From the NCBI GenBank assembly GCA_035297265.1, contig DATGZH010000042.1, forward strand, positions 1-64,000: a stretch of 64,000 bases of DNA, in the 5' to 3' direction. The position numbers were made by a program, and so were the translations under genes. This document shows, in pieces, positions 1-10,457 of this stretch (position 1 is its first letter; each line of letters begins with the position of its first letter). The stretch comes from DATGZH01 sp035297265 (GTDB lineage Bacteria; Actinomycetota; Acidimicrobiia; Acidimicrobiales; RAAP-2). The notes beneath the pieces are model-generated. The model was given only the letters and a program-made list of their open reading frames with translations. It was not told the DNA's origin and did no database searches.

Positions 1-1007
1 ACTCGATCGGGCCGATCGAGGGTGCCGGCCGGCGGGGACACCCCGCGAAGCCGGCGGCCCTTGTCCTCCTCCCCACCAGGGAGCTGGCGGTGCAGGTGCA
101 TGCCGTGATCGCACCCCTGGCGGCGACGCTGGGCCTGCGTATCGCCGCGGTCTACGGCGGTGCGGAGATCGATCGTCAGATCGCCCTGTTGCGCGCGGGA
201 GTGGAGGTCATTATCGCCACCCCCGGCCGACTCATCGACTTGGGTGACCGCGGCGAGCTGTCGGTGGCCGACGTCGAAATCCTGGTGCTCGACGAGGCCG
301 ACCGGATGGCCGACATGGGCTTCATGCCCCAGGTCGAGTGGGTGTTGCGCCGGCTCGGCCGGGCCCACCAGACCCTGCTCTTCTCGGCCACCCTCGACGG
401 GGCGGTCGACGGTCTCGTCCAGCGCTACCTGGCCGACCCGGTGCACTACGAGGTGGCCTCGCCCCAGCAGACGGTGGCCGCCATGGAGCACCGCTTCATC
501 TCGGTCCACCAGATGGACAAGGTGAAGGTGGCCGCGGCCATTACCCGGGGCGTCGACAAGTCGCTCGTCTTCGTGCGCACGAAGCGCGGCGCTGACCGGC
601 TGGTCGAGCAGATCCGGGCCGAGGGCGTCCGGGCCGCCGCCATCCACGGGGACCTGCGACAGTCCAACCGGGAGAAGGCCCTCGCCGACTTCCAGTCGGG
701 CAAGCTCCCGGTGCTCGTGGCCACCGACGTGGCCGCCCGGGGTCTCCACATCGAGGGGGTCGACGTGGTGATCCACTACGACCCGCCCGAGGACCACAAG
801 GCCTACCTCCACCGCTCGGGCCGGACGGCCCGGGCGGGCGAGGCTGGCGTGGTGGTCATGCTCTTACTGTGGAACCAGGCGGTCGAGGCCGAGGTGATCC
901 AGCGGCGACTGGGCCTGCGGATCCCGATCGTGGAGATGTTCTCGAACGACTCGCGCCTGGGAAATCTGGCCGGATGGACGCCTTCGCCCGACGAGAGCGT
1001 CCTCTGA
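1..1007 (+). CDS. DEAD-box ATP-dependent RNA helicase, 5' end outside the window
   Basis: C-terminal part of a superfamily 2 RNA helicase that unwinds or remodels RNA with ATP. The frame is open from base 3, so the gene starts upstream and the Walker A motif (motif I) is not in the window. Visible in order: motif Ia PTRELA (bases 72-89), Ib TPGRL, motif II DEAD (291-302), motif III SAT (384-392), the RecA2 motif ATDVAARG and motif VI HRSGRTAR near 811-834. The protein ends about 50 residues after motif VI without a long basic tail, so it is a compact core helicase. Stop at 1005-1007, 7 bp before the next gene, suggesting co-transcription. Confidence 0.95.
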   Translation, partial: SIGPIEGAGRRGHPAKPAALVLLPTRELAVQVHAVIAPLAATLGLRIAAVYGGAEIDRQIALLRAGVEVIIATPGRLIDLGDRGELSVADVEILVLDEADRMADMGFMPQVEWVLRRLGRAHQTLLFSATLDGAVDGLVQRYLADPVHYEVASPQQTVAAMEHRFISVHQMDKVKVAAAITRGVDKSLVFVRTKRGADRLVEQIRAEGVRAAAIHGDLRQSNREKALADFQSGKLPVLVATDVAARGLHIEGVDVVIHYDPPEDHKAYLHRSGRTARAGEAGVVVMLLLWNQAVEAEVIQRRLGLRIPIVEMFSNDSRLGNLAGWTPSPDESVL

Positions 1008-1014
1008 CCCAACC

Positions 1015-1764
1015 ATGACCGACGCGGCGCCGAGCCTCGAGCTCTACGTTCCGGACGGACGGATCCAAAAGGCGCTCGTCGTCACCGCCCACCCCGACGA
1101 CGTCGATTTCGGGGCGGCCGGCTCGGTGGCCACCCTCACGTCGGCCGGCGTCGAGGTGGCCTACTGCATCGTCACCGACGGCGACGCCGGCGGGTCGGAC
1201 CTGACCATGCCCCGGGCCGAGATGGCGGCCATCCGTCGCCGGGAGCAGACGGCCGCCGCCGCCCAGGTGGGTGTCCACCAGGTGGAGTTCCTCGGGCACC
1301 CCGACGGCCGACTCACCCTCACGCTGGAGTTGCGCCGCGACGTCACGAGGGTCATCCGCCGCTTCCGCCCCGATCTCGTGATCACCCAGAGCCCCGAGCG
1401 CGACTTCAGCCGCATCTTCGCCAGCCACCCCGACCATCTCGCCGCCGGTGAGGCCGCGGTGTGCGCCGTCTACCCCGACAGCCGGAACCCCTTCGCCCAT
1501 CCGGAGCTGCTCGAGGCCGAAGGTCTCGAGCCCCACACCGTGGGCGCGCTCTGGATGATGGCCGGGCCGACGAGCAACCTGGCGGTCGACACGACCGCCA
1601 GGTTCGAACGCAAGGTGGCCGCCCTCCAGCAGCACCGGAGCCAGGTCGGCGAGGGGGAATGGATCGACAAGCGGCTCCGGGAGTGGGGCGAGCTGACCGC
1701 GGCGGCCGCCGGGCTCCCGGACGGCTCGATCGCCGAGTCGTTCCGGGCCGTCGCCACCGGCTAG
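1015..1764 (+). CDS. PIG-L/LmbE family deacetylase
   Basis: Zinc-dependent N-deacetylase of the PIG-L family (relatives are MshB and Mca of mycothiol metabolism), 249 residues, near full family length. The N-terminal metal motif AHPDDVDFGAAG is at about residues 25-36 and the second metal ligand lies in SHPDHLAAG around residue 143. It begins 7 bp after the helicase stop and is followed 10 bp later by an amidotransferase, so the three look like one transcript. The substrate cannot be read from sequence. MshB or Mca activity is possible, but the neighbours do not point to mycothiol. Confidence 0.88.
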   Translation: MTDAAPSLELYVPDGRIQKALVVTAHPDDVDFGAAGSVATLTSAGVEVAYCIVTDGDAGGSDLTMPRAEMAAIRRREQTAAAAQVGVHQVEFLGHPDGRLTLTLELRRDVTRVIRRFRPDLVITQSPERDFSRIFASHPDHLAAGEAAVCAVYPDSRNPFAHPELLEAEGLEPHTVGALWMMAGPTSNLAVDTTARFERKVAALQQHRSQVGEGEWIDKRLREWGELTAAAAGLPDGSIAESFRAVATG

Positions 1765-1774
1765 AGCGACACTC

Positions 1775-2470
1775 GTGCCCGGGGTGGGCGACGGGCCACG
1801 GTTCCTCGTCATCCAGCACGCTCGCCACGAGGGCCCCGGGCTCCTCGCCCTGGCCCTCGAGTCGGCTGGCATCGCCTGGACGGTCTGCCAGCCGCGGGGC
1901 GGTGACACCCTGCCATCGGCGACGGAGCTCGACGGGGTCGTCGGCGTGGCCGCGCTCGGCGGCCCGATGGGCGTCTACGACACCGCCCGCTACCCGTGGC
2001 TCGCCGACGAGCGCGAGCTGCTCCGAGTGGCGGTCGATCGGGACCTCCTCGTGGTCGGGGTCTGCCTCGGAGCCCAGCAGCTGGCACTGGCGCTCGGGGC
2101 CGAGGTGTCGATGGGCTGTGAACCCGAGGTCGGCGTGGGGGAGGTCCGACTGACCGAGGACGGCCTGGCCGACCCGGTCCTCGGGCCGGCGGGCGACCCC
2201 CTGCCGTGCGTGCACTGGCACGCCGACACCTTCGACCTGCCGGGCGGCGCGGTGCGGCTGGCCGGCAACGAACGGTTCGTCAACCAGGCGTTCCGGGTGG
2301 GGGAACGGGCCTACGCCCTGCAGTTCCACGTCGAGGTCGACGAGGCCCTCGCCGGGGCCTGGGCCCCCCACCTACCGCCGGGGGTCGAGCTCGCCGCGAG
2401 CGACCGGTCCCCCGCCGAGCGGGCCGGCCGCGGCGTCGTCGAGCGGCTGGTCGGCCTGGCTGCCGGCTGA
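1775..2470 (+). CDS. Class I glutamine amidotransferase (GMP-synthase-like domain)
   Basis: Single-domain class I (triad) glutamine amidotransferase, 231 residues with a GTG start. The nucleophile elbow reads GVCLGAQQ with the catalytic Cys at about residue 94, and the His partner lies in LQFHVEVD near residue 188 with Glu two positions later. There is no synthetase domain, so it resembles stand-alone GuaA-like amidotransferases such as PuuD or gamma-glutamyl hydrolase relatives. The acceptor is unknown. It ends 7 bp from the convergent permease gene. Confidence 0.85.
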   Translation: MPGVGDGPRFLVIQHARHEGPGLLALALESAGIAWTVCQPRGGDTLPSATELDGVVGVAALGGPMGVYDTARYPWLADERELLRVAVDRDLLVVGVCLGAQQLALALGAEVSMGCEPEVGVGEVRLTEDGLADPVLGPAGDPLPCVHWHADTFDLPGGAVRLAGNERFVNQAFRVGERAYALQFHVEVDEALAGAWAPHLPPGVELAASDRSPAERAGRGVVERLVGLAAG

Positions 2471-2477
2471 AGCCGCC

Positions 2478-5024
2478 TCACTCCACCCGTAGCAGCGAGG
2501 CCGTGGGGACCCTGGCGGCCCGACGCCCTGGAACGAGGGCGACGAGGTTGGCGAGGACGAGGGCGCCGACCGCCACGAGGACCACCTCGGGCACGGGGAC
2601 CGTCGGCTTCGGCACGGCGTCGATCTGGCGGGCAAACAGGCTCCAGAGCGAGCGCCCGAGGGCGATGCCGAGCGGCAGTCCCACCACGAGACCGACGACC
2701 GCGGCCACCGACGCCTGCCAGAGCACGACCGACGCCAGCTGACGGCGGGCGAAGCCGAGGGTCTTCAAGAGCGCCAGCTCTCGTCGGCGCCGCCGCACCG
2801 AGGCCAAGAGCGTGAGGCCGAGGGCCACCACGGCCCCCGCGGCGAGGCCCACCGCGAGCACGGTCGGCGTGTTCCCCATGGCCCGGTAGTTGACGATCTC
2901 GGCGGGTTGCTCCACCCCGACGACCGTGAACTTGCCACCGGCGTTGGGGTCGGCCTCGACGACCCGATCGCTCTCGCGGGCGATCCGCTGCAACGACGCC
3001 AGTCCGGCCGCCGGGGTCACGCCGGGGCGGAGGGCCACCGCGACGAGGGGTGGGCCGTTCAGGTTGGGGTCCGAGGAGCGCAGCGCCCGAGCCATGGCCG
3101 GCGGTTCGATCCCGGTCGGGATCAGGGCCCCCGTCCCCATGGAGGTGTTCTCTTCGCCGTTGTTGCCGATGGCCGGCAGGGTGGCCGTGCCGACGATCTG
3201 CATTCTCGTCGGCGGCACGAAGACGGGTCCGTTCCTGGGGTTGCCGTAACTCACCACGACGGTCCCACCGATCTTCTGGTGGAGTTGGGCGAGCGTCGCC
3301 CCACCGAGCACGATCTGGCGGTTCCCTTCCACCGTGTGTCCGGAGAGGATGGGCGGTCCCAACGCTGAGCCCGCATTCGTGAGCAGGATCGGGACGGTCT
3401 GCCCGTCGATCTGGGCGTTGGCGAAGTTGAACCCCGTCCAGGCGGCGACGTCGTGGTCGTGGGCCAGCAAGCGCAACGTCGCCGGCGGCACGTTGCCTCC
3501 CCCGACCTGTTCGATGGCGTAGTTCCAGTTCCACCCGTAGAGCTGGGGCTGCGAGACGAGCGTGTGCAACCCGCTGCCGAAGGTGAGGGTCGTGACCACG
3601 ACGGCGACCGCCAGCGCCGCCCCGAGCATGGCCGAGCCCACCGGCACGGCGTCACGGCCCCGTCCCCGCTCGACGGCGAAGCGGATGCCGGCCACCGCCG
3701 GCGCGGGCAGACCGAGCCGCACCGCGCCGTTCGCCACCCTGGAGGCGCTCTCGGCCCGCTCTGTCTGCCGAGTGGTCCCCCGGGGCGGGACGACGGCATA
3801 GGCGAGGGCCGTGGCCACCGCCCCGAGGCCGATGACGATGACGCCGGCGCCGGCGAGGAGGACGGTCCAGTCGAAGTCGAAGCCCGGCGAAGAATCGACC
3901 TGGCGCACCGCGCCGATCGGCGAGACGGGCGACAGCGCCACGCAGGTCAGGACGGCGAGCATGGCGCCCACGACGGTGGCGACGAGCGGACCGACGAGGC
4001 AGTCGACCAGGATCATCTTCTGCGGGGCCCCGAGCGCTCGGAGGACCTCGAGCTCCCGCCCGCCCGCCCGGACCGCCCGGCTGATGGCCTGGACGGCGAT
4101 GAAGAAGGCGGCCAGCGCGGCGATGACACCGAAGGCGCCGAGGGCGATGGTCTCGGGCCGGATGGCCCGCTGCACCTGGCCCTCGACGACCGATGTCACG
4201 TGGAAGTTGTACGTGGAGTCCGGCGGCACCACCCTGATCACCTCGCGCTCGACGGCCGCGACGTCGGCCGCACCACCGTCGAGTCGCAACTCGTACTCCG
4301 CGTAGCCGGCTGCCCCCTCTCGCAAGAGACGGTCGGTGAACGCCGGTGAGAAGACGACGAACGTCGGGTAGCTGTCGACCGCGTCCCGGATGACCTGGGG
4401 GAAGGCCACGATGCCCACCAGCCGAGCGTCGATCCGGGCCACCGGCGGCACCGTCGGTGGCCCGGTGGAGCTAAAGGCGGCGGCGAAGGTGTACCCACCG
4501 ATCGGGATGACCTGACCGACGTGCCACCCGAGGAGCCGGGCCGCCGAGGCGGAGGCGACCATCTCGTCCGGGTGGCCCGGCTCGGGCAGACGGCCCTGGT
4601 CGGCGATGAGTCGGTCCTGCGAGACGAACATGCCGTTGACCGGCCCGACCGTGTTCACCTCGTTCTCGGCGATGGGCAGCGAGAGCTCGGGGTGGCCGCT
4701 GCGACTCAGCGGGAGGGCGATGAGGTAGACGATGGCCGCCACCCGCCGGACGTGCGGCAGGCGGGCGAGCTGACGGGTGATGGCCGGGTTGTAGAGGCCG
4801 AGCGTGGGGCCGGTCGGGTAGATGGTCACCTGGAGGTCCGAGGCACGGGAGGCGGCGAGGTAGTTCGGGAAGGCCGAGGCGGTGCGCCGAGCGCCGACGA
4901 TCGCCCCCATCCCGAGCCCGCCGACCAGCCCGACCAGCAGCACGATCGTCAGGTACCCGCCGAACCGTCGACGGAACGTACGCCGGTACCGGTACCAGGC
5001 GACCTCCGAGACCGCCCTCCTCAT
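2478..5024 (-). CDS. FtsX-family ABC transporter permease
   Basis: Large membrane permease (848 residues) with two FtsX domains. A first transmembrane helix near residues 25-47 is followed by a MacB-like periplasmic region, an FtsX core around 265-400, a second extracytoplasmic region, and a second FtsX core at the C-terminus. The start is ATG at 5024 because a strong purine-rich RBS lies just upstream; the open frame continues to 5111 without good start signals. Such permeases work with a MacB/LolD-type ATPase in lipoprotein or peptide export or mechanotransmission, but no ATPase gene is adjacent. Confidence 0.88.
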   Translation of the reverse strand: MRRAVSEVAWYRYRRTFRRRFGGYLTIVLLVGLVGGLGMGAIVGARRTASAFPNYLAASRASDLQVTIYPTGPTLGLYNPAITRQLARLPHVRRVAAIVYLIALPLSRSGHPELSLPIAENEVNTVGPVNGMFVSQDRLIADQGRLPEPGHPDEMVASASAARLLGWHVGQVIPIGGYTFAAAFSSTGPPTVPPVARIDARLVGIVAFPQVIRDAVDSYPTFVVFSPAFTDRLLREGAAGYAEYELRLDGGAADVAAVEREVIRVVPPDSTYNFHVTSVVEGQVQRAIRPETIALGAFGVIAALAAFFIAVQAISRAVRAGGRELEVLRALGAPQKMILVDCLVGPLVATVVGAMLAVLTCVALSPVSPIGAVRQVDSSPGFDFDWTVLLAGAGVIVIGLGAVATALAYAVVPPRGTTRQTERAESASRVANGAVRLGLPAPAVAGIRFAVERGRGRDAVPVGSAMLGAALAVAVVVTTLTFGSGLHTLVSQPQLYGWNWNYAIEQVGGGNVPPATLRLLAHDHDVAAWTGFNFANAQIDGQTVPILLTNAGSALGPPILSGHTVEGNRQIVLGGATLAQLHQKIGGTVVVSYGNPRNGPVFVPPTRMQIVGTATLPAIGNNGEENTSMGTGALIPTGIEPPAMARALRSSDPNLNGPPLVAVALRPGVTPAAGLASLQRIARESDRVVEADPNAGGKFTVVGVEQPAEIVNYRAMGNTPTVLAVGLAAGAVVALGLTLLASVRRRRRELALLKTLGFARRQLASVVLWQASVAAVVGLVVGLPLGIALGRSLWSLFARQIDAVPKPTVPVPEVVLVAVGALVLANLVALVPGRRAARVPTASLLRVE

Positions 5025-5158
5025 GCGCCTCCCCCCGCGGATCGTGCTCGCCGCCCGTCCGCTCGCCTGGGAACCGACGCCGGCTCCACCTCCGAATTCT
5101 GGCGGCGCCACGGACGGGGGCCAAGGTAGTCAGCCACCGAGCCTCCGGGGTGGCACCA

Positions 5159-5174
5159 CCACACGCCCGTGTGG
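5159..5174. terminator. Short hairpin downstream of the BTAD regulator
   Basis: CCACACG and CGTGTGG form a perfect 7-bp inverted repeat with a 2-base loop. It sits 11 bp beyond the stop of the minus-strand regulator gene. There is no T-tract, so termination is only a suggestion. Confidence 0.3.
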
Positions 5175-5184
5175 AAGCCGTGGG

Positions 5185-5940
5185 TCAGGCCAGCAGCTCC
5201 TCGTAGACGGCCTGGATGGGCGCACTGGGCGAGACGCCGAGCTCGTCGCGCAGCGTCGTCGAGACCTGGGTGTAGACCCGCAGCGCCTCGGCCACGTTGC
5301 CCTGCCTGGCGAGCGCCCGCATCAGGAGCTGGTATCCGCTCTCGCGCAGGGGAGCGAGCTCGATGAGCTGCCGGGCCGAACGTACGGCGGCGGGTAGCTC
5401 GGTGCCGCCGAGCTCAAGTCCCGCCGTCCCGTACGTCTCGAGTGCCCGCAACCGGACCTCGCCGAGGAATCGGCGCTGCTCGTCGATCCACGGTCCCTCC
5501 TCGCCAGGGAGGAACTCCCGCTCGGCGACCAGGAGCGCGACGAGCGACGGTCCCCAGGCCTCCTTCCACCCGCCGAGCGCCACCCTCGACTCGGCCCGGT
5601 GGACGGCCTCGCCTGCCACCTCCACGTCGACCATCACGCCGTCGCCGAGGAGGAGGCGCACGTTGGAACGACCGTCGAAGGCGTCGGTCCCGAGCACCCG
5701 GCGGAGCTTGGAGAGGAGCGCGTTGAGGGCGCTCGCCGCGCCGTGCGGCGGGTCGTCCGACCAGAGCGCCGCCACGAGCTCGTCCCGGCTGCTCGGTCGG
5801 TGTCGGTGGAGGACGAGGTAGCCGAAGAGCCGCCGTCCCTGCGGCCCTGGCAGCTGGCGCTCGAGGCGCTGGCCGCTCCGTTCGACGATCATCGGGCCGC
5901 AGAGCTGCACCCTCGTCGTCGGCTCGGGCTCCAAGGTCAC
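5185..5940 (-). CDS. SARP-type transcriptional activator (winged helix + BTAD)
   Basis: Streptomyces-antibiotic-regulatory-protein-like activator, 251 residues. An OmpR/PhoB-type winged helix occupies about residues 8-105 (strand VQLCGP, recognition helix in the ALNALLSKLRRVLG region). A bacterial transcriptional activation domain of TPR-like helices follows to residue 251, ending AIQAVYEELLA. No ATPase or sensor domain is attached, so it is a minimal SARP. GTG start with a -10-like CACAAT six bases upstream, so the mRNA is probably leaderless. A 16-bp box at its own start recurs before the rhodanese gene. Likely targets are itself and the two + strand genes. Confidence 0.88.
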   Translation of the reverse strand: MTLEPEPTTRVQLCGPMIVERSGQRLERQLPGPQGRRLFGYLVLHRHRPSSRDELVAALWSDDPPHGAASALNALLSKLRRVLGTDAFDGRSNVRLLLGDGVMVDVEVAGEAVHRAESRVALGGWKEAWGPSLVALLVAEREFLPGEEGPWIDEQRRFLGEVRLRALETYGTAGLELGGTELPAAVRSARQLIELAPLRESGYQLLMRALARQGNVAEALRVYTQVSTTLRDELGVSPSAPIQAVYEELLA

Positions 5941-5962
5941 GCCAACATTGTGGCAGTAGCGT
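5930..5962 (+). promoter_or_regulatory. Putative SARP box plus -10 for the small DUF1059-like gene
   Basis: CCAAGGTCACGCCAAC (5931-5946) is identical to 6477-6492. Its GCCAA ends 11 bp before a -10-like TAGCGT (5957-5962). A weaker copy TCCAA lies 11 bp upstream at 5930-5934. Direct repeats at 11-bp spacing just upstream of -10 are the known architecture of SARP operators. The site also overlaps the start codon of the divergent regulator gene, which would permit autoregulation. Confidence 0.5.
5947..5952 (-). promoter_or_regulatory. -10 element of a leaderless BTAD regulator mRNA
   Basis: CACAAT on the minus strand ends six bases before the GTG at 5940. This is the spacing expected when transcription starts at the first base of the start codon. 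Confidence 0.45.
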
Positions 5963-5987
5963 TCGACGTCGACGAGGGAGGTGCGCC

Positions 5988-6146
5988 GTGGCCAGGATCA
6001 TCCGGTGTGAGTGCGGGTACGTGGCCCGGGGGACCACTGACGACGAGGTGATCGACACGATCCGCGGCCACATGCGCACCGACCATCCGACGCTCCTCGA
6101 CACGGTGGGCCGCGAGGACTTGCTCGGCTGGATCCAGGTCGAATAG
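5988..6146 (+). CDS. Small DUF1059-like protein (52 aa)
   Basis: A 52-codon gene with GTG start at 5988 and an RBS GAGGGAGGTG five bases before it. The product begins ARIIRCECGYVARG and has His residues in GHMRTDHP and a final GWIQVE. The Cys-x-Cys plus paired His pattern and the short length match the DUF1059 family of small, probably metal-binding proteins. It is divergent from the SARP regulator across a 47-bp gap carrying the shared box. The hydrolase remnant follows directly. Function unknown. Confidence 0.72.
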   Translation: MARIIRCECGYVARGTTDDEVIDTIRGHMRTDHPTLLDTVGREDLLGWIQVE

Positions 6147-6165
6147 CCGACGACCCGGGGAGCAG

Positions 6166-6459
6166 CTCTTCGTCGCCACCTTCGGGCTCGTCCCCGGCGC
6201 CTGGTGCTGGGAGCTTCTCGACCCCGAGCCGGAGGGCTGGGGGCGCGGGCGCCGACCGTCGACCTCCCGGCCGAAGACCCGACCCGGAGGCTTCGGCCCA
6301 CGTCGCCGCGCCCGAGGCCTTCGCCGGTGCCAGCGGGGACCTCGTCGTCGTGGGCCACCCCCCGAGGTCCGAGGCGTCGAGCCGGTCGAGCTCGAAGCGG
6401 GCCACGCCCCGTTGCCTTCGGTGTCCGGGGCCCCGGCCGAGGCCCTGCTCGAGACCTGA
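6166..6459 (+). pseudogene. Alpha/beta hydrolase remnant (frameshifted, internally deleted)
   Basis: Three pieces of a typical alpha/beta hydrolase occur in order but in different frames. Around 6169-6240: FVATFGLVPGAWCWELL, like the usual FVLVHGAWHGAWCWE start. At 6255-6278: TVDLPAEDP. At 6287-6360: ASAHVAAPEAFAG followed by DLVVVGHPP, the nucleophile elbow with its Ser lost. From 6367 to the TGA at 6457-6459: GVEPVELEAGHAPLPS, like the catalytic-His end of the family. The region between elbow and C-terminus is missing, so the gene has both frameshifts and a large deletion. It lies between two SARP-box genes and was probably once part of that regulon. Confidence 0.7.
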
Positions 6460-6508
6460 GGTGCGCCAAGGTTCCGCCAAGGTCACGCCAACCGGTCCGT
6501 CGTACAAC
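6460..6508 (+). promoter_or_regulatory. Triple 11-bp direct repeat (putative SARP operator) and -10
   Basis: GCCAA occurs at 6465-6469, 6476-6480 and 6487-6491, an exact 11-bp period, in the context GGTnnCGCCAA. The last copy ends 11 bp before a -10-like TACAAC (6503-6508), the same distance as at 5945/5957. This is the arrangement known for SARP activators, and a SARP gene lies nearby. A CCCTCGG/CCGAGGG hairpin follows in the leader (about 6523-6538). Confidence 0.55.
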
Positions 6509-6560
6509 GGCCTCCGGTGAACCCCTCGGTCCCGAGGGGGAGAACGAGAGGAGGCCGGCC

Positions 6561-7427
6561 ATGACCGCGACGGTGCACGTGACAGAGACCCAGCGGGCGT
6601 CGGGGGACGACGTGCTCGTGACGGCGGAGTGGTTGGCGGCGCATCTCGGGGATCCGGACGTCCGGGTGATCGAGGTCGACGTGAACCGCCGGGCCTACGA
6701 GGAGTGGCACATCGAGGGCGCCGTGCTCTGGGACATCTACACCGAGTTGAAGGACGGTGACTACCGGCCGGTCGACGGACCCACGGTGGAGGCGCTCGTC
6801 GCCCGCTCGGGGATCGGACCCGCGACGACGGTGGTGTGCTACGGCTACGCGCCGGCGTTCGGGGTGTGGCTGCTCAGGCTCCACGGCCACGATGACGTCC
6901 GCCTCCTGGACGTCGACCGGGCCACCTGGCGGGCCGAGGGCTGGCCGACGACCGCCGAGCTCGCCGCTCCGGCGCCCCTCGACTGCCGGGGAGCGGTCGA
7001 GCGACCGGGGTTGAGGGCGCGAAGGGACGACGTGATCCGGGCGGTCTCCGACGGGGGCACCACCCTCGTCGACGTCCGCACCTCGGCGGAGTTCCTGGGC
7101 GAGTGCTTCTGGCCCTCGGGCGGCTCGGAGCCGGACGGCCGGGCGGGCCACGTGCCCGGAGCGCGCCATGTGCCGATCGACGGCCTCTACGACGGTCGGG
7201 GCGCGTTCAGGAAGCGGGAGGAACTGGCCCGGGTCTTTGCCCTCCTCGACCTGGACGGCGACAGGCCGCTCGTCACCTACTGCACGATCGGCGGCCGGGC
7301 GACGACCGCTTGGTTCGTCCTCACCTACCTGCTCGGCCGGGACCGGGTGGCCGTCTACGACGGCTCGTGGGCCGAATGGGGCCGCGACTCGAAGAACCCG
7401 GTCGAGACCGAGGTGGCCCAGGGCTGA
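6561..7427 (+). CDS. Tandem-rhodanese sulfurtransferase
   Basis: Thiosulfate or 3-mercaptopyruvate sulfurtransferase of two rhodanese domains, 288 residues. The inactive-type N-terminal domain spans about 12-135. The catalytic C-terminal domain (about 155-280) carries the active-site loop TYCTIGGRA with Cys near residue 243; the common CRxGxR/S loop is altered to CTIGGR. The start is ATG at 6561, because GAGAGGAGG precedes it; the open frame further upstream runs through the hydrolase remnant and the operator. It probably transfers sulfane sulfur to cyanide or a thiol acceptor in the cytoplasm and is likely controlled by the SARP box at 6460-6491. Confidence 0.9.
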   Translation: MTATVHVTETQRASGDDVLVTAEWLAAHLGDPDVRVIEVDVNRRAYEEWHIEGAVLWDIYTELKDGDYRPVDGPTVEALVARSGIGPATTVVCYGYAPAFGVWLLRLHGHDDVRLLDVDRATWRAEGWPTTAELAAPAPLDCRGAVERPGLRARRDDVIRAVSDGGTTLVDVRTSAEFLGECFWPSGGSEPDGRAGHVPGARHVPIDGLYDGRGAFRKREELARVFALLDLDGDRPLVTYCTIGGRATTAWFVLTYLLGRDRVAVYDGSWAEWGRDSKNPVETEVAQG

Positions 7428-7532
7428 CCCCGCCGCCACCCGGCAGGTGACGCCGTCGCGCCCGCCGCGTCAGGTTCCCGCCGCGGGACCACTGAGCCCC
7501 GACGAGACCACTGACCGACAAGGAGGTCCACG

Positions 7533-7649
7533 ATGTCCCAACTGCTGCGCCTGAGCCTCGACAGGCCCAAGGAGCCGCCCGGATGGCCGGCGCGAAGCCC
7601 GCGTCGTCGTCAACTGGCGGGGCTTCGCCGACGACGCCAACGCCGCTGA
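7533..7649 (+). CDS. Possible 38-aa peptide or frameshifted small gene
   Basis: ATG at 7533 follows a near-ideal RBS AAGGAGGT (7520-7527). The frame gives MSQLLRLSLDRPKEPPGWP, then turns into an arginine-rich stretch and stops at 7647-7649. If the frame is shifted near 7595, the reading becomes ARVVVNWRGFADD, which looks more protein-like. This may therefore be a damaged short gene. No family recognised. Confidence 0.3.
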   Translation: MSQLLRLSLDRPKEPPGWPARSPRRRQLAGLRRRRQRR

Positions 7650-7653
7650 GGAA

Positions 7654-7681
7654 CCCGGTCCGTCCGCCCGATCCGACCGGG
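7654..7681. terminator. Hairpin 3' of aconitase
   Basis: CCCGGTC (7654-7660) pairs with GACCGGG (7675-7681). It lies just beyond the stop of the minus-strand aconitase gene and could end transcription from either side. No T-tract. Confidence 0.35.
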
Positions 7682-7688
7682 CGGGCGC

Positions 7689-10367
<2,679 letters not shown>

Positions 10368-10373
10368 GAGGCC

Positions 10374-10379
10374 ATTCTG
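10374..10379 (-). promoter_or_regulatory. -10 element of leaderless acnA
   Basis: CAGAAT on the minus strand lies six bases before the ATG at 10367. No ribosome binding site can be seen in front of this start. Confidence 0.45.
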
Positions 10380-10457
10380 CCCGCTCAGGGCGGTGGGCGA
10401 ATCGGGGCTCCCGGGGTGTCGCCAGCTGGCGCATCGGGTCTGCGAGAATCGCTCCTG

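Noticed and set aside
3008..3025. GGTCACGCC inside the FtsX gene as another SARP box
   Set aside because: It is within coding sequence, lacks the 11-bp repeats and has no -10 nearby.
6204..6560. Rhodanese starting at 6204
   Set aside because: That stretch is the hydrolase remnant plus the operator; a strong RBS precedes ATG 6561.
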